Below, in pieces: positions 1 through 5,830 of a stretch of 5,830 nucleotides of DNA (position 1 is its first letter; the number at the start of each line of letters is the position of its first letter). The translations under genes and the position numbers were made by a program. This DNA is from Melioribacteraceae bacterium (lineage in GTDB: Bacteria; Bacteroidota; Ignavibacteria; Ignavibacteriales; Melioribacteraceae): the NCBI GenBank assembly GCA_027036655.1, contig JALWEC010000014.1, positions 1 through 5,830 of the forward strand. Reading direction: 5' to 3'. The notes beneath the pieces were generated by a model. It was not told where the DNA came from. It saw only the letters and a program-made list of their open reading frames with translations, and ran no database searches.

Positions 1-1310
1 ACGACATTGCCGACAAAGAGAAAAAGAGAAAAATCCTCGCGAAAATTCCCAAGGAAACTTATCCGAAAACGGCTGATGTTATCGACGGAAAATGGTCGCT
101 GGCAATGCCCGGCGCGATTGACGCTCATGTTCACTTTAATACGCCCGGTTTTGAAGACCGCGAGGATTTTGATCACGCTTCGTTTGCTGCGGCAGTCGGC
201 GGAGTAACCACCGTTATCGACATGCCCTGCACATCCCTTCCGCCTGTTACGAACGCAAGAAATCTCAGAAAAAAACTAAACGCGCTTAAAAACCGGAGTT
301 ACGTTGATTTTGCTTTCTGGGGCGGAGTCCGCTCCGAAGATATTCGCGGCGGAATTGACGTCGAGAAACAGATTGCGGCGCTATCCGACGCGGGAGTAGT
401 CGGATTTAAGGTATATGTAATTTCGGGCATGCCGGAATTTAGCGATTTAACTTATGATGAAATCTTAAATACAGCCGCAATGATTAAACCTACCGGAAAG
501 CCGATGGCTGTTCACGCGGAAGATAAAACTCTCGTTGAGAACAAAAGAAACCGTTTGCGGAATGCGGGAAATAACTCTTGGCAGGCTTATTGCGAAGCGC
601 GTTCCGTCAGAGCAGAAGCTAAAGCCGTAGGCAAACTGATGAAGACAGCCGAAGCGACCGGAGCGCGAATTCACATTGTGCATTTAAGTTCGCATGCCGG
701 TTTGAAAAAAATTAAACTTGCTCAAAAAAACGGTTTTTCGGTTACTACCGAAACTTGTCCGCATTATCTTTATTTTACTCAAGATAACTTTAATAATGAT
801 GCTATCAAAAATTATCTTAAAACCGCGCCTCCCGTTAAATTTGAAAAAGATAAAGACGCTTTGTGGAAAGGACTTGCCGACAGGACAATTTCATTCGTTA
901 CAACCGATCACGCAGGATGTAATCCGAGAAAAGAAAAAACTTCGGAGAACTTCTGGGAAGTTTACGGCGGAATTCCGGGGGTCGAGCACCGCGTTCCTTT
1001 TCTTTTCAGTGAAGGTTTTAAAAAAGGAAAGCTGAATCTGGAACAAACCGTGAGATTACTTTCTATAAATGCAGCGGAACTTTACGGCTTAAGTTCAAAA
1101 GGCAAAATTTCCCCCGGATACGACGCCGACTTTGCGCTTATCAATCTCTGGAAAGAAAAAACCGTAAAGAGCCGAAATATGCACAGCAAAGGAAAGTTTA
1201 CTCCTTTTGAAAATCTGATTTTTAGCGCGGTTGTAGAAAAAACAATTTTGCGCGGAAATGTAATTAACAAATCGCGGAAAAGCGGGAAATTTATCAGCGC
1301 AAACAAATAA
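1..1310 (+). CDS. Allantoinase/dihydroorotase-like cyclic amidohydrolase, 5'-truncated
   Basis: A metal-dependent cyclic amidohydrolase that probably opens a cyclic amide ring such as a hydantoin, allantoin or related ureide. The frame is open from base 3, so the true start lies upstream; the ATG at 105 is internal, because it sits only seven residues before the first metal-binding motif. Counting from that Met: HVH (H8, H10), the probable carbamylated lysine in VVGFKVY (K102), HAED (H137), HIVHLSSH (H193) and TTDHAG (D268). This is the full binuclear set of the family. The C-terminal ISPGYDADFALI and TPFENL...TILRG segments are also typical. 435 residues are visible; E. coli AllB has about 453, so roughly 20 are probably missing. 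It occupies the place of hyuA in ygeW/ygeY/ssnA clusters, but the region after HVH (NTPGFEDREDF, DMPCTSLPP) looks more like allantoinase/dihydroorotase than dihydropyrimidinase. Family is secure; substrate is unknown. Confidence 0.9.
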   Translation, partial: DIADKEKKRKILAKIPKETYPKTADVIDGKWSLAMPGAIDAHVHFNTPGFEDREDFDHASFAAAVGGVTTVIDMPCTSLPPVTNARNLRKKLNALKNRSYVDFAFWGGVRSEDIRGGIDVEKQIAALSDAGVVGFKVYVISGMPEFSDLTYDEILNTAAMIKPTGKPMAVHAEDKTLVENKRNRLRNAGNNSWQAYCEARSVRAEAKAVGKLMKTAEATGARIHIVHLSSHAGLKKIKLAQKNGFSVTTETCPHYLYFTQDNFNNDAIKNYLKTAPPVKFEKDKDALWKGLADRTISFVTTDHAGCNPRKEKTSENFWEVYGGIPGVEHRVPFLFSEGFKKGKLNLEQTVRLLSINAAELYGLSSKGKISPGYDADFALINLWKEKTVKSRNMHSKGKFTPFENLIFSAVVEKTILRGNVINKSRKSGKFISANK

Positions 1311-1348
1311 AACTCGAAAACGGAATTTTTGTTATCGGGTTTAACCTT

Positions 1349-1354
1349 AGGAGG
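1349..1354 (+). promoter_or_regulatory. Shine-Dalgarno site fixing the ssnA start
   Basis: A perfect AGGAGG lies four bases before the ATG at 1359. This decides against the in-frame TTG at 1329, which would add ten residues (MLSGLTLGGS) whose codons span the ribosome binding site itself. Confidence 0.85.
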
Positions 1355-1358
1355 AAGC

Positions 1359-2705
1359 ATGAAAAAAATAACGATTAAAAATGCTTGGGTTTGTAAAATT
1401 AACAAAACCAAAATCACTCCTCTATTCGGCAATCTCATCGTAGAAGCCGGGAAAATAAAATCATTCGAATCAAAAAAGTTTTCGGACTACATTTCATCGG
1501 TAGAACTTAGCCGCAAAAAATCTCCGAATGTTTATGACGCCGCCGGAAGAGTAGTAACAATTCCTCAAGTTAACTTTCACGATCATTTTTATTCTCGCCT
1601 CGCAAAAGGATTGGATGTTAAGGGAGACACTAATTCCTTTTATTACATACTTCATAATTTGTGGTGGAAATTGGACAGAGCGCTCAATTTGAACATGGTC
1701 CACGCGTCGGCACAAATGGCTGCCGCAGAAGCAATAAAAAACGGCGTAAGCTACATTTTTGATCACCATGCCTCGCCCAAAGACACCAAAGGAAGTTTAA
1801 CGGCAATCGCCGAAGTTATGAAAGAAAACAATCTGCGCGCTTCCCTCTGCTTTGAAACATCGGACAGAAACGGAGCGAAGCCTGCAAAACAAGCTTTAAA
1901 GGAAAATATCAGATTTCTTAAGCAAAACACAGATGATGATTTGAAGGCGATGCTCGGACTTCACGCTTCGTTTACGCTTGCAGACGACACGCTTGCAGAA
2001 GCTGAAAAATTAGTAAAGGAATATAAACTCGGCATTCATATCCACCTTGCCGAAGATCCCACCGACGCGATAATCAGCAAGGAAAACACAGGGAAACTGC
2101 CTCTGAGAAGATTAAGAAATTACAATCTTCTGAACGAGAAAAGTATTCTTGCTCATGGGATTTATCTTACAAAACCGGAGTACAATGAAATTGACCGCGC
2201 AGGCAGCGCGATTGCTTTTAACCTCGATTCCAACTTGAACAACGCTGTCGGCTTGCCAAATTTCGGCGGCATTACCGAGGGAATTCCGATACTGATGGGA
2301 ACCGACGGAATGCACGGAAATCCGGGGCGAACATTAAAAAATTATTTTCTGCTGATGCGCAACAAAGGGCTTTCGTTCGACCTTGCTTTTAAGTTCGTTA
2401 TTAAAACATATTTCGACCAGCTGGCGTTTGTCCGCAGATACTTCAAGGATTTTCCCGGATTGAATGTTGGGGACCGCGCCGATTTTGTTATCTGGGATTA
2501 TGTTCCTCCCACCCCAATTAATTCCAACAATTTTTGGGGACATTATATTTACGGGATTCTCGAACGCCCGGCGCAGAGTCTTGTTCAAAACGGCAATTTT
2601 ATTTTGAAAGATAAAGTTTTGCAAACAATAAATGAAGACGCCGTAAACAAAGAAATTTTTATACAAGGAAATAAACTGAGTAAAAAATTTAAAAGAATTA
2701 AATAA
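1359..2705 (+). CDS. ssnA: SsnA-type amidohydrolase (ATZ/TRZ-like metal hydrolase)
   Basis: A 448-residue amidohydrolase of the chlorohydrolase/deaminase branch, close in length to E. coli SsnA (about 442). Visible motifs: NFHDHFYS (H74, H76), a hallmark DHHASP (135-140), LRASLCFETSDRNG (159-172), HIHLAED (H229 as the likely metal ligand, E232 as the likely proton-transfer residue), LAHGIYL (H266) and GTDG (D316). The C-terminal GDRADFVIWDYVPPTP returns the chain to the small beta-sandwich domain. These segments align by eye with E. coli SsnA almost along the whole length, including the LWWKLDRAL helix. The gene starts 48 bases after the preceding amidohydrolase and ends 18 bases before ygeY, so it is in the same operon. 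SsnA is one of the genes reported with anaerobic purine/uric acid catabolism; whether it deaminates or opens a ring is not shown by the sequence. All catalytic residues appear intact. Confidence 0.93.
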   Translation: MKKITIKNAWVCKINKTKITPLFGNLIVEAGKIKSFESKKFSDYISSVELSRKKSPNVYDAAGRVVTIPQVNFHDHFYSRLAKGLDVKGDTNSFYYILHNLWWKLDRALNLNMVHASAQMAAAEAIKNGVSYIFDHHASPKDTKGSLTAIAEVMKENNLRASLCFETSDRNGAKPAKQALKENIRFLKQNTDDDLKAMLGLHASFTLADDTLAEAEKLVKEYKLGIHIHLAEDPTDAIISKENTGKLPLRRLRNYNLLNEKSILAHGIYLTKPEYNEIDRAGSAIAFNLDSNLNNAVGLPNFGGITEGIPILMGTDGMHGNPGRTLKNYFLLMRNKGLSFDLAFKFVIKTYFDQLAFVRRYFKDFPGLNVGDRADFVIWDYVPPTPINSNNFWGHYIYGILERPAQSLVQNGNFILKDKVLQTINEDAVNKEIFIQGNKLSKKFKRIK

Positions 2706-2711
2706 AAATTA

Positions 2712-2716
2712 AGAGG
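2712..2716 (+). promoter_or_regulatory. Shine-Dalgarno site of ygeY
   Basis: AGAGG lies seven bases before the ATG at 2724, inside the 18-base gap after ssnA. It supports this start and tight operon coupling. Confidence 0.65.
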
Positions 2717-2723
2717 TAACCGA

Positions 2724-3908
2724 ATGAATAATAAAGAAAAGATTTTGGAACTGGCTAAAAAGTATGAGCAATATACCGCCGAAAATTTATCGCGCGTTGT
2801 TAAGCATAAATCTCTCAGTCTGCAGGAAGAGAGCGTGATTAAAGAATACAAAGCGATAATGGAAGAAGCCGGATTTGACGAAGTAAGAATCGATAAATTG
2901 GGAAACATCATCGGCAGAATGGGAAACGGCAAAAAACTTATTGCGATTGACGGTCATATTGACGTTGTTGATTTGGGCAACCTTGCCAACTGGGATTTTG
3001 ACCCTCTCGGCGGTGAAATAAAAGATGGCTATGTTCACGGACGCGGAAGCGTTGATCAAAAAGGAGGTCCGATTGCGGCAATTACCGCGGCAAGAATATT
3101 AAAGGAAATCGGTTTTCCCGAAGATGTAACTCTGCTTGTAACCGGAACCGTAATGGAAGAGGACAGCGACGGGCTTTGCTGGAAATATCTTGTGGAAGAA
3201 GAAAATATCAAGCCGGATGTTGTAGTCGTTACCGAACCGACAAACCTGAACATTTACAGAGGTCATCGCGGAAGAATGGAAATTGAAGTTGAATTTTTCG
3301 GAGTATCGGCGCACGGTTCAGCTCCGGAGCGAGGCAAAAACGCAATTTATGACGCTTCCCGCGCAGTACTGGAAATCGAGAAGTTAAACGAGCGTCTCGC
3401 TTATGATGAATTCCTCGGCAAAGGTACGGTGGTTGTTTCCGAGTTTGTTTCTTCAAGTCCCTCCTTATGCGCCGTTTCCGATTACGCCAAAATACATCTG
3501 GACAGAAGATTGACTTGGGGCGAAGATAAAGAGCTTGCGCTTAATGAAATTCGGGAAATTGTTAAGGATATGAACGCGAAAGTTACTCTGCTTGAGTATA
3601 ACGAAACTTCTTACACAGGACTGAATTACGGAATGGAAAAATATTACCCCACTTGGAAGTTGGAGGAAAGTCATCCCGTAATCCAAAAAGGAATTAAGGC
3701 TTACAAGGAGCTTTTCGGCGAAGACCCGAAAGTGGACAAGTGGACTTTCTCGACTAACGGCGTTACGATTAACGGTTATTTTGGCATTCCGGTAATTGGT
3801 TTCGGACCGGGGAATGAAGTCCTTGCTCATGCGCCTAACGAAAAGGTTCCTGTTGAACACCTCGTTAAAGCATCGGCGTTTTATGCAATGTTCGTTGAAA
3901 GTTACTAA
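2724..3908 (+). CDS. ygeY: YgeY-type M20 family metallohydrolase
   Basis: A 394-residue member of the M20 metallopeptidase family (ArgE/DapE/carboxypeptidase G2 fold), of the YgeY selenium-metabolism hydrolase type. A cytoplasmic dizinc amide-bond hydrolase is expected; no signal peptide is seen. Visible site residues: GHIDVV (H78, and D80 which supports the first histidine), GRGSVDQKGG (bridging D111), MEEDSDG (E145 as general base, E146 as ligand), TEPT (E171) and LAHAPNE (H369). SAHGSAPERG (195-204) marks the inserted dimerisation domain, whose histidine H197 completes the active site across the dimer in this family. The NYGMEKYYPTW segment (301-311) and the STNG stretch (343-346) are typical of the YgeY subgroup rather than DapE or ArgE. 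In the purine/ureide cluster it may hydrolyse an acylated or ureido intermediate; the substrate is inferred from neighbours only. It ends 45 bases before the GxxExxY gene. Confidence 0.92.
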   Translation: MNNKEKILELAKKYEQYTAENLSRVVKHKSLSLQEESVIKEYKAIMEEAGFDEVRIDKLGNIIGRMGNGKKLIAIDGHIDVVDLGNLANWDFDPLGGEIKDGYVHGRGSVDQKGGPIAAITAARILKEIGFPEDVTLLVTGTVMEEDSDGLCWKYLVEEENIKPDVVVVTEPTNLNIYRGHRGRMEIEVEFFGVSAHGSAPERGKNAIYDASRAVLEIEKLNERLAYDEFLGKGTVVVSEFVSSSPSLCAVSDYAKIHLDRRLTWGEDKELALNEIREIVKDMNAKVTLLEYNETSYTGLNYGMEKYYPTWKLEESHPVIQKGIKAYKELFGEDPKVDKWTFSTNGVTINGYFGIPVIGFGPGNEVLAHAPNEKVPVEHLVKASAFYAMFVESY

Positions 3909-3913
3909 AGACA

Positions 3914-3955
3914 AATAGAACACGGATATCACGGAAAAAAAGGATTTTCACTGAT
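3914..3955 (+). repeat. Left inverted repeat of the GxxExxY unit
   Basis: Pairs with 4326-4367. The outer 15 bases (AATAGAACACGGATA) are a perfect inverted match, the middle 13 match at six positions, and the inner 14 (3942-3955) match at 13. It is built of degenerate units resembling CACGGAT, and its inner end includes the first two bases of the GxxExxY start codon. Confidence 0.85.
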
Positions 3956-4343
3956 GCTTCTTGAAGATAAAACACGGCGAATTATTAAATCTTTTTACGA
4001 GGTTTATAATACGTTAGGTTACGGTTTTTTAGAAAAAGTTTATGAAAAATCATTATGTAATGAATTATCTAAAAATGGATTTAATTGTTACCGTCAAAAG
4101 AAAATTGAAGTGTTTTATAAAGGGGAGACCGTGGGAGAATATTATGCTGATATTTTAATTGATGACGATATAATTATAGAGCTAAAAGCTGCGGAAGGAA
4201 TTTGCGAAGAACATGAACTTCAATTAATTAATTATTTAAAAGCCACTAATATTGAAGTCGGTTTATTGCTTAATTTTGGCAAAAAGCCCGAAATCAGAAG
4301 AAAAATTTTTACAAACGACAGAAAAATCCGTGAAAATCCGTAA
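3954..4343 (+). CDS. GxxExxY protein, PD-(D/E)XK nuclease-like fold
   Basis: A 129-residue protein of the GxxExxY family, named for the motif seen here as GFLEKVY (G24, E27, Y30). A restriction-nuclease-like core follows: YADILI (D66), IIELKA (E76, K78) and a helix with Q90 in ELQLINYLKA; this D-x9-E-x-K pattern fits the PD-(D/E)XK superfamily. Biochemical function of the family is not established to my knowledge; DNA cleavage or repair is an inference from the fold. The length is normal and no residue of the core is missing. Start: the ATG at 3954 has only a weak AAGGA about nine bases upstream. The last five codons and the stop lie inside the right inverted repeat. The gene interrupts an otherwise catabolic operon, is far more AT-rich than its neighbours, and probably has no role in ureide catabolism. 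Confidence 0.88.
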   Translation: MLLEDKTRRIIKSFYEVYNTLGYGFLEKVYEKSLCNELSKNGFNCYRQKKIEVFYKGETVGEYYADILIDDDIIIELKAAEGICEEHELQLINYLKATNIEVGLLLNFGKKPEIRRKIFTNDRKIRENP

Positions 4344-4367
4344 CATCGGTGTTATCCGTGTTCTATT
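4326..4367 (+). repeat. Right inverted repeat of the GxxExxY unit, with short tandem units
   Basis: Inverted partner of 3914-3955. It contains four degenerate tandem units of nine or ten bases: ATCCGTGAAA (4326-4335), ATCCGTAAC (4336-4344), ATCGGTGTT (4345-4353) and ATCCGTGTT (4354-4362). The first two encode the C-terminal IRENP and the stop codon of the GxxExxY gene. Confidence 0.85.
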
Positions 4368-4382
4368 GGAAAATTTAAAACA

Positions 4383-4387
4383 AGGAG
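4383..4387 (+). promoter_or_regulatory. Shine-Dalgarno site of ygeW
   Basis: AGGAG lies seven bases before the ATG at 4395, just outside the right inverted repeat. ygeW therefore keeps its own ribosome binding site despite the inserted unit. Confidence 0.8.
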
Positions 4388-4394
4388 ATATAAA

Positions 4395-5405
4395 ATGGTT
4401 ACACAACTTAAAGGAAAACATTTTTTAACAACTGACGATTGGACAAAACAAGAACTTGATACGGTATTTGAAACCGCATTCGATTTAAAAAGAAAATTTG
4501 CGCTCGGCGAATCCACCCGCTACCTGCAGGATAAAACCCTTTTTATGATGTTCTTCGAACAATCCACACGCACAAGAAACTCGATGGAAGCCGGAATGAC
4601 ACAGCTCGGCGGACACGCGCACGACTTAACTCCCGATAAAATGCAGCTCTCGCACGGAGAGTCCGCAAAAGATACGGCGATAATTCTTTCGCGCATGGGA
4701 CACGGAATCGCATCCCGGAACTGCTTTTACGGAATCGGAAAAGACTACCTTGCCGAAATGGCAAAATATTCCACTCGTCCCGTAATGTCGCTCCAAGACG
4801 ATGTTTACCATCCGTTCCAAGGACTTGCGGATTTAATGACAATCTTTGAATATTTCGGAAGAGACCCGAAAGGATTAAAAGTTACGGTAAGCTGGGCTTA
4901 CGCGGATACTCACGCAAAACCTCTTTCGGTTCCGCAAACGCAGGCTTTGCTTTTCCCCCGCTACGGAATCGACCTGACAATCGCGCATCCCAAAGAATTT
5001 CCCCTTAGCGATTACATTGTTGAAAAAGCTAAGAAAAACGCCGAGCTTGGCGGCGGTTCTCTGAACTTTACCAACGATATGGATGAAGGAATCGAAGGCG
5101 CTCACATTGTAATTCCCAAAAATTGGGGCGGATTCGGCAACTACGGAATTCGGGAATATCTCGACAACGAAGAAGAAATCTCGATGCAGATGAGAGCCGA
5201 TTTGGAAAAATACCATGATTGGATTTGCGACGAACGAAGAATAAAACTTGCCGATAAAAATGTAAAATTGATGCATGCGCTTCCCGCCGACAGAAACCAT
5301 GAAGTTACCGACGCGGTAATCGACAATCCTGATATTTCAATAGTTTACGATGAAGCGGAAAACAGATTACACACGGCTAAAGCAATTATGGCTTTAACTA
5401 TGTAA
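4395..5405 (+). CDS. ygeW: YgeW-type knotted carbamoyltransferase
   Basis: A 336-residue member of the aspartate/ornithine carbamoyltransferase family. The carbamoyl phosphate site is clear: STRTR (57-61), then SHGES (86-90), and HPFQGLAD (139-146), which stands for the family HPxQ. The second domain carries SWAYADTHAKPLSVPQ (166-181), IDLTIAHPKEF (192-202), GGGSL (219-223), IPKNW (240-244) and YHDWIC (273-278), which match E. coli YgeW by eye and differ from classical OTCase. The C-terminal HALPADRNHEVTDAVID (294-310) is the LP loop with the RNxxVTDxVI pattern of the knotted N-acetylornithine/YgeW branch. YgeW is proposed to act catabolically, moving a carbamoyl group from a ureido substrate to phosphate; that direction fits the amidohydrolase neighbours. 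It is shorter than E. coli YgeW (about 396), lacking N- and C-terminal extensions, and has Ala where most family members have Cys in HCLP. An acetyl- or succinylornithine carbamoyltransferase is a less likely alternative. Confidence 0.88.
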   Translation: MVTQLKGKHFLTTDDWTKQELDTVFETAFDLKRKFALGESTRYLQDKTLFMMFFEQSTRTRNSMEAGMTQLGGHAHDLTPDKMQLSHGESAKDTAIILSRMGHGIASRNCFYGIGKDYLAEMAKYSTRPVMSLQDDVYHPFQGLADLMTIFEYFGRDPKGLKVTVSWAYADTHAKPLSVPQTQALLFPRYGIDLTIAHPKEFPLSDYIVEKAKKNAELGGGSLNFTNDMDEGIEGAHIVIPKNWGGFGNYGIREYLDNEEEISMQMRADLEKYHDWICDERRIKLADKNVKLMHALPADRNHEVTDAVIDNPDISIVYDEAENRLHTAKAIMALTM

Positions 5406-5428
5406 TTCTGATTTTTATCTCTTTTATC

Positions 5429-5470
5429 AAAGGCTGCAAAGTTAATCAATTTAACCAAGTAGCCTTTTTT
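5429..5470 (+). terminator. Rho-independent terminator after ygeW
   Basis: AAAGGCT (5429-5435) pairs with AGCCTTT (5461-5467), and GTTAA (5441-5445) pairs with TTAAC (5451-5455) above a symmetric five-base internal loop. The stem runs into a tract of T (5465-5470). It lies 23 bases after the ygeW stop and closes the operon. Confidence 0.75.
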
Positions 5471-5478
5471 ATTTAATA

Positions 5479-5584
5479 AAGTTTAATATATATATGAAAC
5501 TTTCTTAAGCTTTATAAAAAGTTTAAAGTATAGGTGAAACTTTTTGTTGATTTTTAATAAGTTTAAAGTATATTAGAAACTATC
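5479..5584 (+). repeat. Three palindromic 26-bp repeats at an exact 40-bp period
   Basis: Units start at 5479, 5519 and 5559, each 26 bases, separated by 14-base unrelated AT-rich spacers. The consensus is AAGTTTAAAGTATA, four variable bases, then GAAACTTTC. Each is itself an inverted repeat: AAAGTTT/AAACTTT with 7-base arms in unit 1 (5478-5484 with 5497-5503), 9-base arms in unit 2 (5516-5524 with 5537-5545) and 5-base arms in unit 3 (5560-5564 with 5577-5581). The last ends 21 bases before the ATPase start, so the array probably covers its promoter; a TATATTA (5569-5575) in unit 3 could be a -10 element. The rest of the 200-base gap 5406-5605 holds only the terminator. Confidence 0.8.
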
Positions 5585-5605
5585 TGACACAAAAAAATAG
5601 AACTG

Positions 5606-5830
5606 ATGAACGAAATTATTACAAGAGATTATTATTTGTCAAAAGTAGAGCCTTTCATCAACAAAGATATTATCAAAGTTTTTGTAGGTCAAAGGAGAGT
5701 TGGAAAAAGCTATCTGTTAAGGTCGCTTGCCCAAAAATTCCAAAATGAAAAAGATTCCAATGTAATTTTTATTGATAAAGAAAGATATGAATTTGATGCA
5801 ATTACCAATTACAAGGAATTAAATGAATAT
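5606..5830 (+). CDS. AAA ATPase, AAA_14/DUF4143-like, 3'-truncated
   Basis: The first 75 codons of a gene that runs off the window. It begins MNEIITRDYYLSKVEPFINK and then shows a beta strand (IKVFVG) leading into a Walker A P-loop, GQRRVGKS (28-35), followed by a second strand VIFIDKE (53-59). This is the N-terminal pattern of the AAA_14 (PF13173) ATPases that normally carry a C-terminal DUF4143 domain and total roughly 370 to 400 residues; neither Walker B nor the DUF4143 part is in view. The cellular role of the family is not established. No Shine-Dalgarno sequence precedes the ATG at 5606, unlike the operon genes. It lies after the terminator and behind its own repeat array, so it is a separate transcription unit unrelated to the catabolic operon. 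Confidence 0.85.
   Translation, partial: MNEIITRDYYLSKVEPFINKDIIKVFVGQRRVGKSYLLRSLAQKFQNEKDSNVIFIDKERYEFDAITNYKELNEY

Larger units (their letters stand above)
3914..4367 (+). mobile_element. Compact inverted-repeat unit carrying a GxxExxY gene (putative)
   Basis: The GxxExxY gene is enclosed by 42-bp imperfect inverted repeats that match 34 of 42 positions without gaps. Removing the 454-bp unit would leave only 32 bases between the ygeY stop and the ygeW start, similar to the other gaps of this operon (18 and 48 bases). The interior is much more AT-rich than its neighbours: about 28% G+C by hand count over 3961-4320, against 58% in 4561-4620. These points suggest an insertion into a pre-existing ygeY-ygeW junction. 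No target-site duplication is visible and no transposase is present, so the mechanism is unknown and the mobile status is an inference. Confidence 0.5.

Noticed and set aside
105..1310. ATG at 105 as the true start of the first amidohydrolase
   Set aside because: The frame is open to the window edge, and the residues before it (ADVIDGKWSLAMPGAIDAHVH) fit the conserved lead-in to the metal motif, so the start is upstream.
1329..1358. TTG start giving a 458-residue SsnA
   Set aside because: The extra ten residues overlap the AGGAGG site, and the ATG at 1359 gives the family-typical N-terminus.
3465..3932. A 155-codon antisense reading frame, and other minus-strand frames such as 4875-5300
   Set aside because: They lie opposite strongly conserved genes, show no recognisable domain and lack ribosome binding sites; they are shadows.
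3901..4380. Target-site duplication flanking the GxxExxY unit
   Set aside because: The bases just outside (AAAGACA on the left, GGAAAAT on the right) share no direct repeat beyond chance.
4395..5405. Plain ornithine carbamoyltransferase (argF) for arginine synthesis
   Set aside because: The AKPLSVPQ, SHGES and HDWIC segments, the knotted-type RNxxVTD loop and the ssnA/ygeY context favour YgeW; no arg gene is nearby.
5479..5584. A small CRISPR array (26-base repeats, 14-base spacers)
   Set aside because: Spacers are far too short and AT-rich, the repeats are degenerate palindromes, and no cas gene is present; the position fits a promoter or operator.

Overview
The window holds most of a short catabolic operon on the + strand, followed by a terminator and the start of an unrelated gene. 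The operon order is an allantoinase/dihydroorotase-like cyclic amidohydrolase (5' end outside the window), an SsnA-type amidohydrolase, a YgeY-type M20 metallohydrolase, a small GxxExxY protein, and a YgeW-type knotted carbamoyltransferase. Apart from the GxxExxY gene, this matches the core of the ygeW-ygeY-ssnA-hyuA group described in Escherichia coli and in anaerobic gut bacteria, where it is linked to anaerobic breakdown of purines and uric acid. The expected partners ygeX (diaminopropionate ammonia-lyase), ygfK, xdhD and a carbamate kinase are not in this window. The terminator after ygeW suggests that any linked partners lie upstream.

Layout: 1-1310 cyclic amidohydrolase; 1359-2705 ssnA; 2724-3908 ygeY; 3914-4367 a compact 454-bp unit made of the GxxExxY gene enclosed by 42-bp imperfect inverted repeats; 4395-5405 ygeW; 5429-5470 a Rho-independent terminator; 5479-5584 three palindromic repeats at an exact 40-bp period; 5606-end the first 75 codons of an AAA ATPase that resembles the AAA_14/DUF4143 family.

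How the genes may work together (inference): the two amidohydrolases open or deaminate ring intermediates, YgeY hydrolyses an amide or ureide intermediate, and YgeW would run catabolically, transferring a carbamoyl group from a ureido compound to phosphate. The carbamoyl phosphate could then feed ATP synthesis through a carbamate kinase encoded elsewhere. The substrate of each step cannot be read from the sequence.

Organism: moderately AT-rich DNA, strong Shine-Dalgarno sites on the catabolic genes, an inverted-repeat GxxExxY unit and a repeat-preceded AAA_14/DUF4143-like ATPase together suggest an environmental or anaerobic member of the FCB group, such as Ignavibacteriota. This is a weak, impression-based placement. 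The two accessory items (the GxxExxY unit and the ATPase with its repeats) differ from the operon in base composition and translation signals and look like separate genomic cargo.
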